Assembly: GCF_004353845.1 (NCBI RefSeq)
Contig: NZ_CP037864.1
Coordinates: 4,402,001-4,466,000 of the forward strand
DNA from: Citrobacter arsenatis
GTDB taxonomy: Bacteria > Pseudomonadota > Gammaproteobacteria > Enterobacterales > Enterobacteriaceae
Direction: 5' to 3'
DNA length: 64,000 nt
Notes under the pieces: model-generated
Database searches by the model: none
What the model was told of the DNA's origin: nothing
The model's input: the letters and a program-made list of their open reading frames with translations, nothing else
Program-made: the position numbers and the translations under genes
Shown: positions 49,897-59,759 of the stretch, in pieces
Position numbering within the stretch: position 1 is the stretch's first letter
How the letters are laid out: each line of letters starts with the position of its first letter

Positions 49897-52068
49897 TTAG
49901 CGCCCAGCTACTTTCCCACGTTTTTTGTTCGCGGCAGGCGTCTGGCGCTGGTGCGCCACTGGCGTATGCTTAGTCAGCGCCGGACGAGTATGACGGTTCT
50001 GACGACGCGCTTCGCGCATCTCTTCCAGCGTAGGCGCCGGAACCAGACATTCGCGACGACCACCGATCAGATGCTTTTTACCCATATCTTCCAGCGCCTG
50101 GCGGATTAACGGCCAGTTGGCTGGATCATGGTAGCGCAGCAGGGCTTTATGCAGACGGCGCTGTTTATCACCTTTCGGCACCACCACGTCTTCACTCTTA
50201 TAACCAATTTTACCCAGCGGGTTTTTCCCGGTGTAATACATGGTTGTGGAGTTCGCCAGCGGCGACGGATAGAAGTTCTGCACCTGATCGAGGCGGAAAC
50301 GACGTTGTTTCAGCCACAGCGCCAGATTCACCATATCCTCATCACGCGTACCCGGGTGCGCGGAAATAAAGTACGGGATCAGGTACTGCTCTTTACCCGC
50401 CTGTTTAGAGTAGGTATCGAACAATTCCTTAAAGCGATCGTAGCTGCCCATCCCCGGCTTCATCATCTTCGACAGCGGGCCTTCTTCAGTATGCTCTGGC
50501 GCAATCTTCAGATAGCCGCCAACGTGATGGGTCGCCAGCTCTTTGATATAGCGCGGATCTTCAACTGCGATGTCATAGCGCACACCGGAAGCGATGAGGA
50601 TCTTTTTAATGCCTTTCAAATCACGCGCACGGCGATAAAGGTTAATCGTCGGCTCGTGGTTGGTATCCATATGCGGACAAATATCCGGATAGACGCATGA
50701 CAGACGACGGCAGGTTTGCTCCGCACGCGGTGACTTACAGCGCAGCATATACATGTTCGCCGTTGGGCCGCCGAGATCGGAAATCACGCCGGTAAAGCCC
50801 GGAACGGTGTCGCGAATGGCTTCAATTTCATTGATGATCGAATCTTCAGAGCGGCTCTGGATGATGCGGCCTTCGTGCTCTGTTATCGAACAGAACGAAC
50901 AGCCGCCAAAGCAGCCACGCATGATGTTGATCGAGAAACGGATCATCTCATAGGCCGGAATGCGGCTGTCGCCATACGCCGGATGCGGCACGCGCTTGTA
51001 CGGCAGCGCAAAGACGCTGTCCATCTCTTCGGTAGAGAGCGGAATGGCTGGCGGGTTGATCCAGATATAGCGATCGCCATGCTTTTGCATCAGCGCGCGC
51101 GCGCAGCCTGGGTTCGTTTCGTGGTGCAGGATACGTGACGCATGCGCATACAGCACTTTGTCGCCCTTCACTTTTTCGAAGGACGGCAGCAGCACGTAGG
51201 TTTTTTCCCACGGTTTCGGGCGCGGCGGCTGTACGGTGACCGCTTTCGCTTCCTGCTTTTTCGGGGCGACAGGTTTGTTGTCGGCACACGGCAAATCTTC
51301 GCCGTACGGATGCGGGATCGGGTCAATCTTGCCCGGTGTGTCGAGACGCGTGGAGTCTACCCCACTCCAGCCCGGCAGCGCTTCTTTAACCATAATCGCG
51401 GTGTTACGCACGTCGCGGATCTGATCGATAGTTTCACCCATCGCCAGACGATGCGCCACTTCCACCAGCGGACGCTCACCGTTGCCGAACATCAGCATGT
51501 CGGCTTTGGAATCCACCAGAACGGAGCGACGAACGGTATCAGACCAGTAGTCATAATGCGCGGTACGGCGCAGGCTGGCCTCAATACCGCCGAGAATAAC
51601 CGGCACATCTTTCCATGCTTCTTTACAACGCTGGGTATAGACCAGCGTGGCGCGGTCCGGGCGTTTGCCAGCCACGTTGTCTGGCGTGTAGGCATCGTCA
51701 TGGCGCAGTCGGCGATCGGCGGTATAACGGTTGATCATCGAATCCATGTTGCCTGCGGTCACACCAAAGAACAGGTTCGGTTTACCCAAACGCATAAAAT
51801 CGTCTTTGTTGTTCCAGTCCGGCTGGGCGATAATCCCAACGCGAAAGCCCTGCGCTTCCAGCATACGGCCGCAAATTGCCATGCCAAAGCTGGGATGATC
51901 GACGTATGCATCGCCGGTAACCAGAATGATGTCGCAGCTATCCCAGCCAAGTTGGTCCATTTCGTCACGTGACATCGGCAAAAATGGTGCCGGGCCAAAA
52001 CAGGCAGCCCAGTACTGCGGCCAGGAGAAAAGGTCTCTGTCCGGCTGGATCAGGGATATTGCGCTCAT
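49897..52068 (-). CDS. ygiQ: Radical SAM protein YgiQ
   Basis: A 723-residue UPF0313 protein with the radical SAM cluster motif CFGGCSFC (CX3CX2C, about residue 390) and an N-terminal B12-binding-like region. The C-terminal tail is basic and low-complexity (QRQTPAANKKRGK), slightly shorter than in E. coli. Its exact reaction is not established as far as I know. It starts MSAISLIQPDRDLFSWP. Confidence 0.95.
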   Translation of the reverse strand: MSAISLIQPDRDLFSWPQYWAACFGPAPFLPMSRDEMDQLGWDSCDIILVTGDAYVDHPSFGMAICGRMLEAQGFRVGIIAQPDWNNKDDFMRLGKPNLFFGVTAGNMDSMINRYTADRRLRHDDAYTPDNVAGKRPDRATLVYTQRCKEAWKDVPVILGGIEASLRRTAHYDYWSDTVRRSVLVDSKADMLMFGNGERPLVEVAHRLAMGETIDQIRDVRNTAIMVKEALPGWSGVDSTRLDTPGKIDPIPHPYGEDLPCADNKPVAPKKQEAKAVTVQPPRPKPWEKTYVLLPSFEKVKGDKVLYAHASRILHHETNPGCARALMQKHGDRYIWINPPAIPLSTEEMDSVFALPYKRVPHPAYGDSRIPAYEMIRFSINIMRGCFGGCSFCSITEHEGRIIQSRSEDSIINEIEAIRDTVPGFTGVISDLGGPTANMYMLRCKSPRAEQTCRRLSCVYPDICPHMDTNHEPTINLYRRARDLKGIKKILIASGVRYDIAVEDPRYIKELATHHVGGYLKIAPEHTEEGPLSKMMKPGMGSYDRFKELFDTYSKQAGKEQYLIPYFISAHPGTRDEDMVNLALWLKQRRFRLDQVQNFYPSPLANSTTMYYTGKNPLGKIGYKSEDVVVPKGDKQRRLHKALLRYHDPANWPLIRQALEDMGKKHLIGGRRECLVPAPTLEEMREARRQNRHTRPALTKHTPVAHQRQTPAANKKRGKVAGR

Positions 52069-52267
52069 AGTGCTTCCAAAAATGGTAAAAAAATAATCAA
52101 AGGCCGGGGATTATACGCTGTATGTCGGCAAGAAATGAAGTGGAGTCTGAGCCAGACCAGTAGAAAGTTATATAAATTGTTAAATTTTACGACGATCATT
52201 TTTATCAATCATAATTAACACCATGCCAGCCAGCTGAGATAACTCTTTTTCGGCGGGGGATTTTTCA

Positions 52268-53743
52268 TTGCGACTCAACGATTCACTGCATATTTCCCAG
52301 TTACGGGTTGTTGTTCACCTGTGCGGATTTCTGGTACTTCTCTATAGCTTTTCTATGCTGCCGCCGATGGCCATCGCTTTGTTAAACAAAGAGCGAAGTT
52401 TTTTCGCTTTTTTTAGCACATTTATGACTTTCTTTACCCTCGGCGGCGGGGCGTGGCTGGCCACCAAACATGCGGGAATTCAACTGCGCACCCGCGATGG
52501 CTTCGTGATTATCGTTCTGTTCTGGCTGCTATTTTCATTTATCAGCGCAATGCCGATGTGGATGGACGATGGCTTAAATCTCTCCTTTGCCGATGCCCTG
52601 TTCGAAGGGGTTTCCGGGATTACTACCACGGGCGCAACGGTGATTGACGACGTCAGCGCCTTGCCGAAATCGTATCTGTACTACCGGGCCCAGCTCAATT
52701 TTATTGGCGGCCTGGGCGTTATTGTCCTCGCCGTGGCGGTATTGCCGTTGCTGGGTATTGGTGGTATGAAGCTGTATCAGTCTGAAATGCCGGGCCCCTT
52801 TAAAGAAGAACGCCTCACGCCAAGGCTTGCGGATACCGCCCGTACCCTATGGCTGACCTACGTCATACTGGGACTTATTTGTACACTGGCCTACTGGGCT
52901 GCCGGGATGTCGTTCTTCGACGCCTTATGCCACGGGCTGTCGACGGTCTCTCTCGGCGGATTTTCTACCCGCAGCGAGAGCATCGGTTTTTATAACAGCC
53001 ACGCTATTGAACTAGTCGCTGGACTGTTTTCACTGCTGTCGGCGTTTAACTTCACTCTCTGGTACGTTGCTATCGTGAAACGTACCTTCAAGCCCTTTCG
53101 TCGTAATGCCGAGCTGCGTTTCTTTCTGCTAATTGCGCTGGTTGTCACCCTGATCGCCACCTGGCAGGTCTGGCGGGCGGGCATGTACGGGATAACGGAC
53201 AGCCTGGTGCATGCCTTTTTTCTGGCCAGCTCCATGCTGACAGATAATGGCCTGTCGACGGCAGATTACGCGCAGTGGCCTTCGCACACGATCTTCATGC
53301 TGCTCAGCGCCAGTTTCTTCGGCGGTTGTGTAGGATCAACCTGCGGGGGGATTAAGGTGCTGCGCTTTTTGATTATGTTCAAGCAGTGCCGTCAGGAGTT
53401 ACACCAGCTTGCGCATCCCCGCGCCCTGCTGAACATCAAAGTGGGCAACAGCGTGGTAAGCGACCGGGTGGTGCGTTCAGTATGGAGCTTTTTCTTTCTC
53501 TACGTTTTGTTCACCAGCTTTTTTATCTGGGCGCTCAATCTGATGGGCTACGATCTCTTCTCCTCTTTCGCCACCGTCGCCGCTTGTATCAATAATATGG
53601 GGCTGGGATTTGGCGTTACCGCCACGACGTTTGGCACCTTAAATGAGGAGGCAAAGCTTTTGATGTGCGCGGCCATGATCATGGGACGTCTGGAGATTTA
53701 CCCCATTCTGATCCTGTTCTCGCGCATGTTCTGGCGGGCGTAA
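52268..53743 (+). CDS. trkG: TrkG/TrkH-type potassium uptake channel subunit
   Basis: A 491-residue Trk potassium channel protein with four pore repeats carrying the filter glycines (SGITTTGATVIDD, LSTVSLGGFSTRS, SSMLTDNGLSTADY, CINNMGLGFGVT). It resembles K-12 TrkG more than TrkH, for example HLCGFLVLLYSFSMLPPM and GIQLRTRDGFVIIV. It would act with the TrkA ring, which is not in this window. Translation appears to start at TTG (52268) with CGGCGGGGGA upstream. It lies between ygiQ and ftsP, where K-12 has no such gene. Confidence 0.9.
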   Translation: MRLNDSLHISQLRVVVHLCGFLVLLYSFSMLPPMAIALLNKERSFFAFFSTFMTFFTLGGGAWLATKHAGIQLRTRDGFVIIVLFWLLFSFISAMPMWMDDGLNLSFADALFEGVSGITTTGATVIDDVSALPKSYLYYRAQLNFIGGLGVIVLAVAVLPLLGIGGMKLYQSEMPGPFKEERLTPRLADTARTLWLTYVILGLICTLAYWAAGMSFFDALCHGLSTVSLGGFSTRSESIGFYNSHAIELVAGLFSLLSAFNFTLWYVAIVKRTFKPFRRNAELRFFLLIALVVTLIATWQVWRAGMYGITDSLVHAFFLASSMLTDNGLSTADYAQWPSHTIFMLLSASFFGGCVGSTCGGIKVLRFLIMFKQCRQELHQLAHPRALLNIKVGNSVVSDRVVRSVWSFFFLYVLFTSFFIWALNLMGYDLFSSFATVAACINNMGLGFGVTATTFGTLNEEAKLLMCAAMIMGRLEIYPILILFSRMFWRA

Positions 53744-53759
53744 AGCAAACCCCGGCGCG

Positions 53760-55172
53760 CTACGGCGCCGGATTCACCAGAATCTGTCCGATAGATCCCC
53801 GGTCCGCCATTTCCAGCGTCTGGCTGTTAAAGTAGAACGGGAAATGAGCCCAGGAAGGTTGTCCGTAGTAAACCAGTAATTCAACCTGACCGTCGACCCA
53901 GACGGTATCTTTCCAGCCTCTGTCTTCCGGGAACGGCATCGCGCCATTCACATTACGGATCAGGAACGAGACGCCTTCAATATGGAAAGACTGCGGCATA
54001 TCCGCCCTTACCGTCCAGCGCTCCCAGGAGCCCTGCTGGGCGGTAATATCCATACGGTTGACGTCCCACAGCTGACCGTTAATGCCGGGATCGTCATCCA
54101 GACTGATATCACGGCTGCGAATCGGCGAACCGCTGAGGATTTCCGTTGGCAGCAGGCGCATGGGCAGGCTATCAGTCACCAGTGGCAGAAGACCCGTCGG
54201 GCGCAGCGTCAATACCAGCGTGGAGATGAGAATACTGGAAGGCTCAAAGAATCCGCGGATCCTGTCGACAATGCTGGCCGCCTCACCGCAGGTGATAGAG
54301 ACCTCATTTCCGTTTGTCATATCCACCAGAATCTCACGGCGCTCGCCAGGCGCTAGCGAGAGCTGCTTTACCGAAACCGGCGCAGGTAAAAAGCCCTGAT
54401 CGCTGGAAATCACATGCAGCGGCCGGCCATCGCTCATTTGCAGCTGGTATCGGCGCGAGTTTGACGCGTTCAGCAAACGCAAGCGCACCCAGCCACGGGA
54501 GACTTCGACATACGGGCTTTGTGCCCCGTTGACCAATAGCGTATCGCCGACAAAACCACCGCTGCCGGGCTCGCTGTATTCCGGCGTACCAAAGTTGTCC
54601 AGGCGCTTGTCCTGAATAATGATCGGAAAATCATCCACGCCATAGTGGTTGGGAATAGACAGTGACTTACTCACTTCATCTTCAACCAGCCACATCCCGG
54701 CAAGGCCGTTATAGACCTGCTGAGCAGTACGATTTGGCGTATTGGCGTGATACCACAACGTAGCGGCATTCTGGCGAATCGGCAGCACTGGCGCCCAGTC
54801 CGCATTAGGGGACATCATACGCGCCGGGCCGCCCATCAGCGGGCCTGGCACCTGTAGTCCGGCGACGGTCATCGAGACATTTTCAGTCAGACGGTTGCTG
54901 TAGATAAGCTTGACGTCATCCCCTTTCCAGACGCGAATCGTCGGTCCCAGGTAGCGACCGTTAATCCCCCAGACAGGTGCGCGCGTGCCTTGCGTGAAGG
55001 ACCAGTGCGCACGTTGCAGCGTCATAAATAGCGGCTGCCCCCGACGGGACTCCAACAGCGGAGGTATGGGTAACGGTTGTTGCTGACCGGCAGCATTAGC
55101 CTTCAGCGGAACAGCACCTGCACACAGTGCGATCCCCGATGCCTGAATGAACTGACGCCGACTGAATGACAT
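53760..55172 (-). CDS. ftsP: Cell-division protein FtsP (SufI)
   Basis: A 470-residue periplasmic cupredoxin-domain protein with a Tat signal (FSRRQFIQASGIALCAGAVPL). It has the multicopper-oxidase fold but lacks the usual copper ligands, as known for FtsP. It stabilises the divisome under stress. It matches E. coli SufI throughout, ending EMADRGSIGQILVNPAP. It is convergent with trkG and lies 71 bases after plsC, probably in the same operon. Confidence 0.96.
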   Translation of the reverse strand: MSFSRRQFIQASGIALCAGAVPLKANAAGQQQPLPIPPLLESRRGQPLFMTLQRAHWSFTQGTRAPVWGINGRYLGPTIRVWKGDDVKLIYSNRLTENVSMTVAGLQVPGPLMGGPARMMSPNADWAPVLPIRQNAATLWYHANTPNRTAQQVYNGLAGMWLVEDEVSKSLSIPNHYGVDDFPIIIQDKRLDNFGTPEYSEPGSGGFVGDTLLVNGAQSPYVEVSRGWVRLRLLNASNSRRYQLQMSDGRPLHVISSDQGFLPAPVSVKQLSLAPGERREILVDMTNGNEVSITCGEAASIVDRIRGFFEPSSILISTLVLTLRPTGLLPLVTDSLPMRLLPTEILSGSPIRSRDISLDDDPGINGQLWDVNRMDITAQQGSWERWTVRADMPQSFHIEGVSFLIRNVNGAMPFPEDRGWKDTVWVDGQVELLVYYGQPSWAHFPFYFNSQTLEMADRGSIGQILVNPAP

Positions 55173-55243
55173 ATAAACTCCATGAAAAACTGGCGATTAA
55201 CACACAAGAAATACTTTCCTGTAAAAAAACCGAATTGCGCGGA

Positions 55244-55981
55244 TTAAACCTTACCGGCGGCTTCCCGCTCAGCAACTTCTTTATCGAGTTCTGCGATTTT
55301 TTGTTCCATCAGCGTACGGCAATGCGCTGCCAGTTCACGAACCTGATCTTTCCCAAAGTGGCTAATATCCACCGGCGGCAGCATCTCTACAATCGCCAGA
55401 CCATTATTGAGTCGGTTGAGTTTTATCTTGTTCGAGGTTGTTGAAACGCACACTGGAATGACCGGGACACCCGCCGCAATCGCCGCATGAAACGCGCCGG
55501 TTTTAAACGGCAGCAAACCGCGACCACGACTGCGCGTTCCTTCCGGGAACATCCAGATAGAAATGCGACGTTTTTTGAAATGGTTCACCACGGCTGCAAT
55601 GGTGCTGTGCGCTTTGGCGCGGTTGTTTCTGTCAATCAGCAGGTTGCCGGTTAACCAATACAACTGGCCGAAGAACGGGATCCACAGCAGGCTTTTTTTA
55701 CCTACCGTCACCGTCGGCGGCTGAACGATATTCGCAGCGGTAACCATGTCATAGTTGTTCTGATGGTTACAAATATAGATAGCATTACCATAGTTCTGCG
55801 CGTCTGCCGGCATGCGGCACTCGACCTTCAGGCCATAAAGGGGAGCCAGGCGGCCAAACATATGACCGAACGTTGCGACGTGTTTTGGATTTCGCGGGCT
55901 GAACAGACAATATATGCAACCGAAAATACAGACCAGAACGCAGTAAATAACAGTAATGATTAAACGAAAAATATATAACAT
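55244..55981 (-). CDS. plsC: 1-acyl-sn-glycerol-3-phosphate acyltransferase PlsC
   Basis: 245 residues with N-terminal membrane segment(s), the catalytic HX4D motif in CNHQNNYDM and the substrate motif FPEGTRSRGRGLLPFKTGAFH. It makes phosphatidic acid from lysophosphatidic acid at the inner membrane. The order parC-plsC-ftsP is conserved with E. coli. Confidence 0.97.
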   Translation of the reverse strand: MLYIFRLIITVIYCVLVCIFGCIYCLFSPRNPKHVATFGHMFGRLAPLYGLKVECRMPADAQNYGNAIYICNHQNNYDMVTAANIVQPPTVTVGKKSLLWIPFFGQLYWLTGNLLIDRNNRAKAHSTIAAVVNHFKKRRISIWMFPEGTRSRGRGLLPFKTGAFHAAIAAGVPVIPVCVSTTSNKIKLNRLNNGLAIVEMLPPVDISHFGKDQVRELAAHCRTLMEQKIAELDKEVAEREAAGKV

Positions 55982-56135
55982 AACAACCTCTAAGGCCTAA
56001 GAGCCTGGCATTTTACGTCACCTGATTCATCATGCAGTATCAGGTTAGGGCTTTGTTAAGGGCGGCTCTCTGGAAAAGCGTATTGTTAATCGCAACGCAC
56101 GAATAAACAACGGTTTCACGGGAATTTTTAACGTT

Positions 56136-56165
56136 GACTCTCCCTGGGCTAACCCAGGGAGAGTC
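56136..56165 (-). terminator. Strong hairpin after parC
   Basis: A perfect 13-base stem (56136-56148 with 56153-56165, four-base loop) lies 12 bases past the parC stop. No T-run follows on the minus strand, so it may block exonucleases or act with Rho rather than terminate by itself. Confidence 0.55.
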
Positions 56166-56176
56166 GGACGGTAGCG

Positions 56177-58435
56177 TTATTCTTCGCTGTCGCCGTGACT
56201 GGCGCGTCGAGGCGAGTCAATATCAATGCTGTCGATACGCTGCAGACCACGCATTAGCGTACCGCGACGGCCACGCTCGCCGGTTACTTTCTGCAACTCT
56301 TCAGGACGCAGTTTAATTTTGCGCTTACCGACGTGGATGGTCAGCGTGCTTTGTGGCGGCAGCACGTAGAGCTTCGCCAGGCCATCTTCGCCTTTCGCCG
56401 CTTCCGCTGAAGGGATATTGATAATCTTGTTCCCTTTGCCTTTCGACAATTGCGGCAAATCGCTTACCGGGAACATCAACATGCGACCGGCCTGGGTAAT
56501 TGCCAGCAGCATATCGGTTTCATCTTCAATCACCACGGGCTGCATCACGCGCGCATTTTCTGGCAGCGTAATCAATGCCTTACCAGCACGGTTACGTGCT
56601 ACCAGGTCATTGAAGGTGCAGACAAAACCGTAGCCCGCATCGGACGCCATCAGCAGTTTCTGATCGTCGCCTTCCATCAGCATGTGCTCAACCGTCGCGC
56701 CCGGCGGCAGCGTGAGCTTCCCGGTCAGCGGTTCACCCTGACCACGCGCCGACGGCAGCGTAATCGGGTCGATGGCATAGCTGCGTCCGGTTGAGTCAAC
56801 GAACACCACCGGCTGGTTGCTCTTACCCTTCACCGCCGACTTATAGCTGTCACCGGCTTTATAGCTTAATCCTGGCGCATCGATGTCGTGGCCTTTCGCG
56901 CTACGCACCCAACCGCTCTGAGACAGGACAATGGTCACCGGCTCTGACGGCAGCATGTCGTGCTCGCTCATCGCCTTCGCTTCTTCACGTTCCTGCAGCG
57001 GAGAACGGCGATCGTCACCATAGGCCTCGGCGTCAGCCTGCAGTTCTTTCTTCAGCAGGTTACTCATTTTACGCTCGGAAGCCAGAATACCCTGCAGCTG
57101 ATCGCGCTCTTTCGCCAGCTCATCCTGCTCACCACGGATTTTCATCTCTTCGAGTTTGGCAAGGTGGCGCAATTTCAGCTCAAGGATAGCTTCAGCCTGG
57201 GTTTCAGAAATACCAAAACGCGACATCAGCTCGGGCTTAGGTTCATCTTCATGACGAATAATTTCGATCACTTCGTCAATGTTGAGGAACGCCACCAGCA
57301 AACCTTCAAGGATGTGTAGGCGTTTAAGCACTTTTTCCAGACGATAGTTCAGGCGACGGCGCACGGTATCGCGACGGAACGCCAGCCATTCGGTGAGGAT
57401 CTCCAGCAGGTTCTTCACCGCCGGACGCCCATCAAGACCGATCATGTTCAGGTTGATGCGGTAGCTTTTTTCCAGATCGGTGGTGGCAAACAGGTGGTTC
57501 ATCACCTGCTCCATATCCACGCGATTGGAGCGCGGGACAATCACCAGACGGGTCGGGTTTTCGTGATCCGATTCGTCGCGCAGGTCGTCTACCATCGGTA
57601 GCTTTTTATTGCGCATTTGAGCAGCGATCTGCTCCAGCACTTTTGCCCCGGAAACCTGATGCGGCAACGCGGAAATCACCACCGCGCCGTCTTCTTTCGT
57701 CCATACCGCACGCATACGTACGGAGCCGCGTCCATTTTCGTAAATCTTACGAATTTCCGCACGCGAGGTAATGATCTCCGCTTCGGTCGGGTAATCCGGC
57801 CCCTGCACGATGTCCAGCAGTTGATCCAGCGTCGTTTTCGGCTGCTCAATCAGGGTAATCGCTGCTTTTGCCACTTCACGCAGGTTGTGCGGCGGAATGT
57901 CCGTCGCCATACCAACGGCAATACCGGTCGTGCCGTTCAGCAGAATATTTGGCAGACGCGCAGGCAGCATCTTCGGCTCCTGCATGGTGCCGTCGAAGTT
58001 TGGTACCCAGTCTGACGTTCCCTGACCGAGTTCACCCAGCAGAACTTCTGCATATTTAGACAGGCGGGATTCGGTATAACGCATCGCCGCGAAGGATTTC
58101 GGATCGTCCGGCGCCCCCCAGTTCCCCTGCCCATCAACCAGCGGATAACGGTAAGAGAACGGCTGCGCCATCAGCACCATCGCTTCATAGCAAGCGCTGT
58201 CGCCGTGCGGGTGGTATTTACCCAGTACGTCACCGACGGTACGGGCGGATTTTTTAAATTTGGCGCTGGCATTCAGCCCCAGTTCGGACATCGCGTACAC
58301 GATGCGACGCTGAACGGGTTTCAAACCATCGCCAATAAACGGCAACGCCCTGTCCATGATGACGTACATGGAGTAGTTCAGATAGGCGTTTTCCGTGAAT
58401 TCATGCAGCGCCAGGCGCTCTGCCATATCGCTCAT
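56177..58435 (-). CDS. parC: DNA topoisomerase IV subunit A ParC
   Basis: 752 residues with the catalytic tyrosine Y120 in FAAMRYTESRLS and a C-terminal beta-pinwheel domain (repeats such as VVFVDSTGRSYAIDPI). ParC2ParE2 decatenates daughter chromosomes. The quinolone-determining region reads HPHGDSACYE, with wild-type S80 and E84, so no classic ParC resistance substitution is present. parE is not in the window. Confidence 0.98.
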   Translation of the reverse strand: MSDMAERLALHEFTENAYLNYSMYVIMDRALPFIGDGLKPVQRRIVYAMSELGLNASAKFKKSARTVGDVLGKYHPHGDSACYEAMVLMAQPFSYRYPLVDGQGNWGAPDDPKSFAAMRYTESRLSKYAEVLLGELGQGTSDWVPNFDGTMQEPKMLPARLPNILLNGTTGIAVGMATDIPPHNLREVAKAAITLIEQPKTTLDQLLDIVQGPDYPTEAEIITSRAEIRKIYENGRGSVRMRAVWTKEDGAVVISALPHQVSGAKVLEQIAAQMRNKKLPMVDDLRDESDHENPTRLVIVPRSNRVDMEQVMNHLFATTDLEKSYRINLNMIGLDGRPAVKNLLEILTEWLAFRRDTVRRRLNYRLEKVLKRLHILEGLLVAFLNIDEVIEIIRHEDEPKPELMSRFGISETQAEAILELKLRHLAKLEEMKIRGEQDELAKERDQLQGILASERKMSNLLKKELQADAEAYGDDRRSPLQEREEAKAMSEHDMLPSEPVTIVLSQSGWVRSAKGHDIDAPGLSYKAGDSYKSAVKGKSNQPVVFVDSTGRSYAIDPITLPSARGQGEPLTGKLTLPPGATVEHMLMEGDDQKLLMASDAGYGFVCTFNDLVARNRAGKALITLPENARVMQPVVIEDETDMLLAITQAGRMLMFPVSDLPQLSKGKGNKIINIPSAEAAKGEDGLAKLYVLPPQSTLTIHVGKRKIKLRPEELQKVTGERGRRGTLMRGLQRIDSIDIDSPRRASHGDSEE

Positions 58436-58520
58436 TAATCGTGGTTCCTCAACTTTGTACCCCTCTATTGAAGGGCAATATTGCCGCAGATACTACCCTA
58501 TCTGGCGTGTTGAGTCACAA

Positions 58521-58544
58521 AGAAAAGGGCCGCGAATGCGGCCC
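58521..58544 (-). terminator. Terminator after ygiW
   Basis: Stem GGGCCGC/GCGGCCC (58527-58533 with 58538-58544) with a four-base loop is followed on the minus strand by TTTTCTTT. It lies ten bases past the ygiW stop. Confidence 0.85.
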
Positions 58545-58553
58545 AGATGGGGA

Positions 58554-58949
58554 TTATTTGGCAACTTTGGTAATCTGTTTCACGTCGATTTCAACGGAGT
58601 TCCAGTCTTTATCCACTTCGCCCTGGATTTCAACCACATCCTGCGGCGTGACGGTTACGCCGTTCCAGCGCTTGTGGTCGATATCCACATTCACCGTGCC
58701 AGTCGCATCTTTAAACACATACAGGTCGTCGGAAATACGTTCAACGATGTTCCCACGCAGAGTAACCCAGGTGTCATCACGCAGCGATTTAGCGCTTTCT
58801 ACCGTTGTGCTGCTACCGTTCGGGCCAACAAATCCGCCGTTTTGGCTTTGCGTGGTGGTTGTTGGTCCAGAGAAGCCGCCCTGCTGAGCTGCCAGAACAG
58901 GTGCGGAACACAGTGCCATTACGGCAACCATTGCAGCTAATTTTTTCAT
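58554..58949 (-). CDS. ygiW: Periplasmic OB-fold stress protein YgiW (VisP)
   Basis: A 131-residue BOF/OB-fold protein with a cleavable signal (MKKLAAMVAVMALCSAPVLAA), then a glycine/asparagine/threonine-rich linker and the DVVEIQGEVDKDWNSVEIDV end. In Salmonella VisP binds peptidoglycan and affects LpxO. The start at 58949 has GGGAG at proper spacing; an ATG two codons earlier sits too close to it. It is divergent from qseB across a QseB/PmrA-type box. Confidence 0.93.
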   Translation of the reverse strand: MKKLAAMVAVMALCSAPVLAAQQGGFSGPTTTTQSQNGGFVGPNGSSTTVESAKSLRDDTWVTLRGNIVERISDDLYVFKDATGTVNVDIDHKRWNGVTVTPQDVVEIQGEVDKDWNSVEIDVKQITKVAK

Positions 58950-58998
58950 CGTCATGTCTCCCTTTCATGTTGGTTTACGACTATTAAATAAGTTAATC

Positions 58999-59015
58999 CT
59001 TAACAAGTTCTTAAG
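58999..59015 (+). promoter_or_regulatory. QseB/PmrA-type box
   Basis: Two direct hexamers, CTTAAC and CTTAAG, are separated by five bases, matching the YTTAAK-N5-YTTAAK pattern of PmrA/QseB-class regulators. The site lies in the divergent ygiW-qseB region, fitting autoregulation. Confidence 0.6.
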
Positions 59016-59099
59016 GCAAAAAAAGATACTTTTTTGCTGTACAGAGGCTGTAGCCACAGGTTTACTGATGGTAAAGAAAGCGGCGGCAGGGAAGAACAT

Positions 59100-59759
59100 A
59101 TGCGTATTTTACTGATCGAAGATGACACATTGATTGGCGATGGCCTGAAAACGGGTCTGAGTAAAATGGGTTTCAGCATCGACTGGTTTAGCGAAGGTCG
59201 TCAGGGGAAAGAAGCGCTGTATAGCGCCCCTTATGATGCGGTTATCCTCGACCTGACGCTGCCAGGCATAGACGGACGGGACATCTTGCGCGAATGGCGA
59301 GCCAACGGGAAGCAGGAACCGGTGCTGATCCTGACCGCTCGCGACGCGCTGGCAGAACGCGTTGAAGGCCTGCGCCTCGGCGCAGATGACTATCTGTGCA
59401 AACCCTTTGCGTTGATTGAAGTTGCCGCGAGGCTGGAGGCGCTGGTGCGCCGTGCCAGCGGCCAGGCCAGCAACATTTTGCGCCATGGTCAGGTGACGCT
59501 CGATCCCGGCGCGCTGGTCGCCACGGCGGCGGATGAACCTCTGTCTCTCAAACCTAAAGAGTTCGCGCTGCTGGAGCTGCTGATGCGCAACAAGGGCCGC
59601 GTCCTGCCCCGCAAACTGATCGAAGAAAAACTGTATACCTGGGACGAGAACGTCTCCAGCAATGCGGTTGAAGTACACGTCCATCACTTACGCCGTAAGC
59701 TCGGCAGCGACTTTATCCGTACCGTGCATGGCATTGGCTACACCCTGGGTGACGCATGA
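59100..59759 (+). CDS. qseB: Response regulator QseB
   Basis: A 219-residue OmpR/PhoB-type regulator. The receiver domain has phospho-acceptor D51 in AVILDLTLPG and acidic pocket DD at 8-9; the winged helix ends VHHLRRKLG...TVHGIGYTLG. It regulates flagella, virulence and its own operon. The frame is open from 59034, but the ATG at 59100 (MRILLIEDD) gives the family length and has GGAAGAAC upstream. It overlaps qseC by four bases. Confidence 0.97.
   Translation: MRILLIEDDTLIGDGLKTGLSKMGFSIDWFSEGRQGKEALYSAPYDAVILDLTLPGIDGRDILREWRANGKQEPVLILTARDALAERVEGLRLGADDYLCKPFALIEVAARLEALVRRASGQASNILRHGQVTLDPGALVATAADEPLSLKPKEFALLELLMRNKGRVLPRKLIEEKLYTWDENVSSNAVEVHVHHLRRKLGSDFIRTVHGIGYTLGDA

Noticed and set aside
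51142..51972. 276-codon open frame opposite ygiQ
   Set aside because: Arginine- and histidine-rich antisense translation with no family resemblance; ygiQ is certain.
56177..58435. Quinolone-resistance substitutions in ParC
   Set aside because: S80 and E84 are both the wild-type residues.
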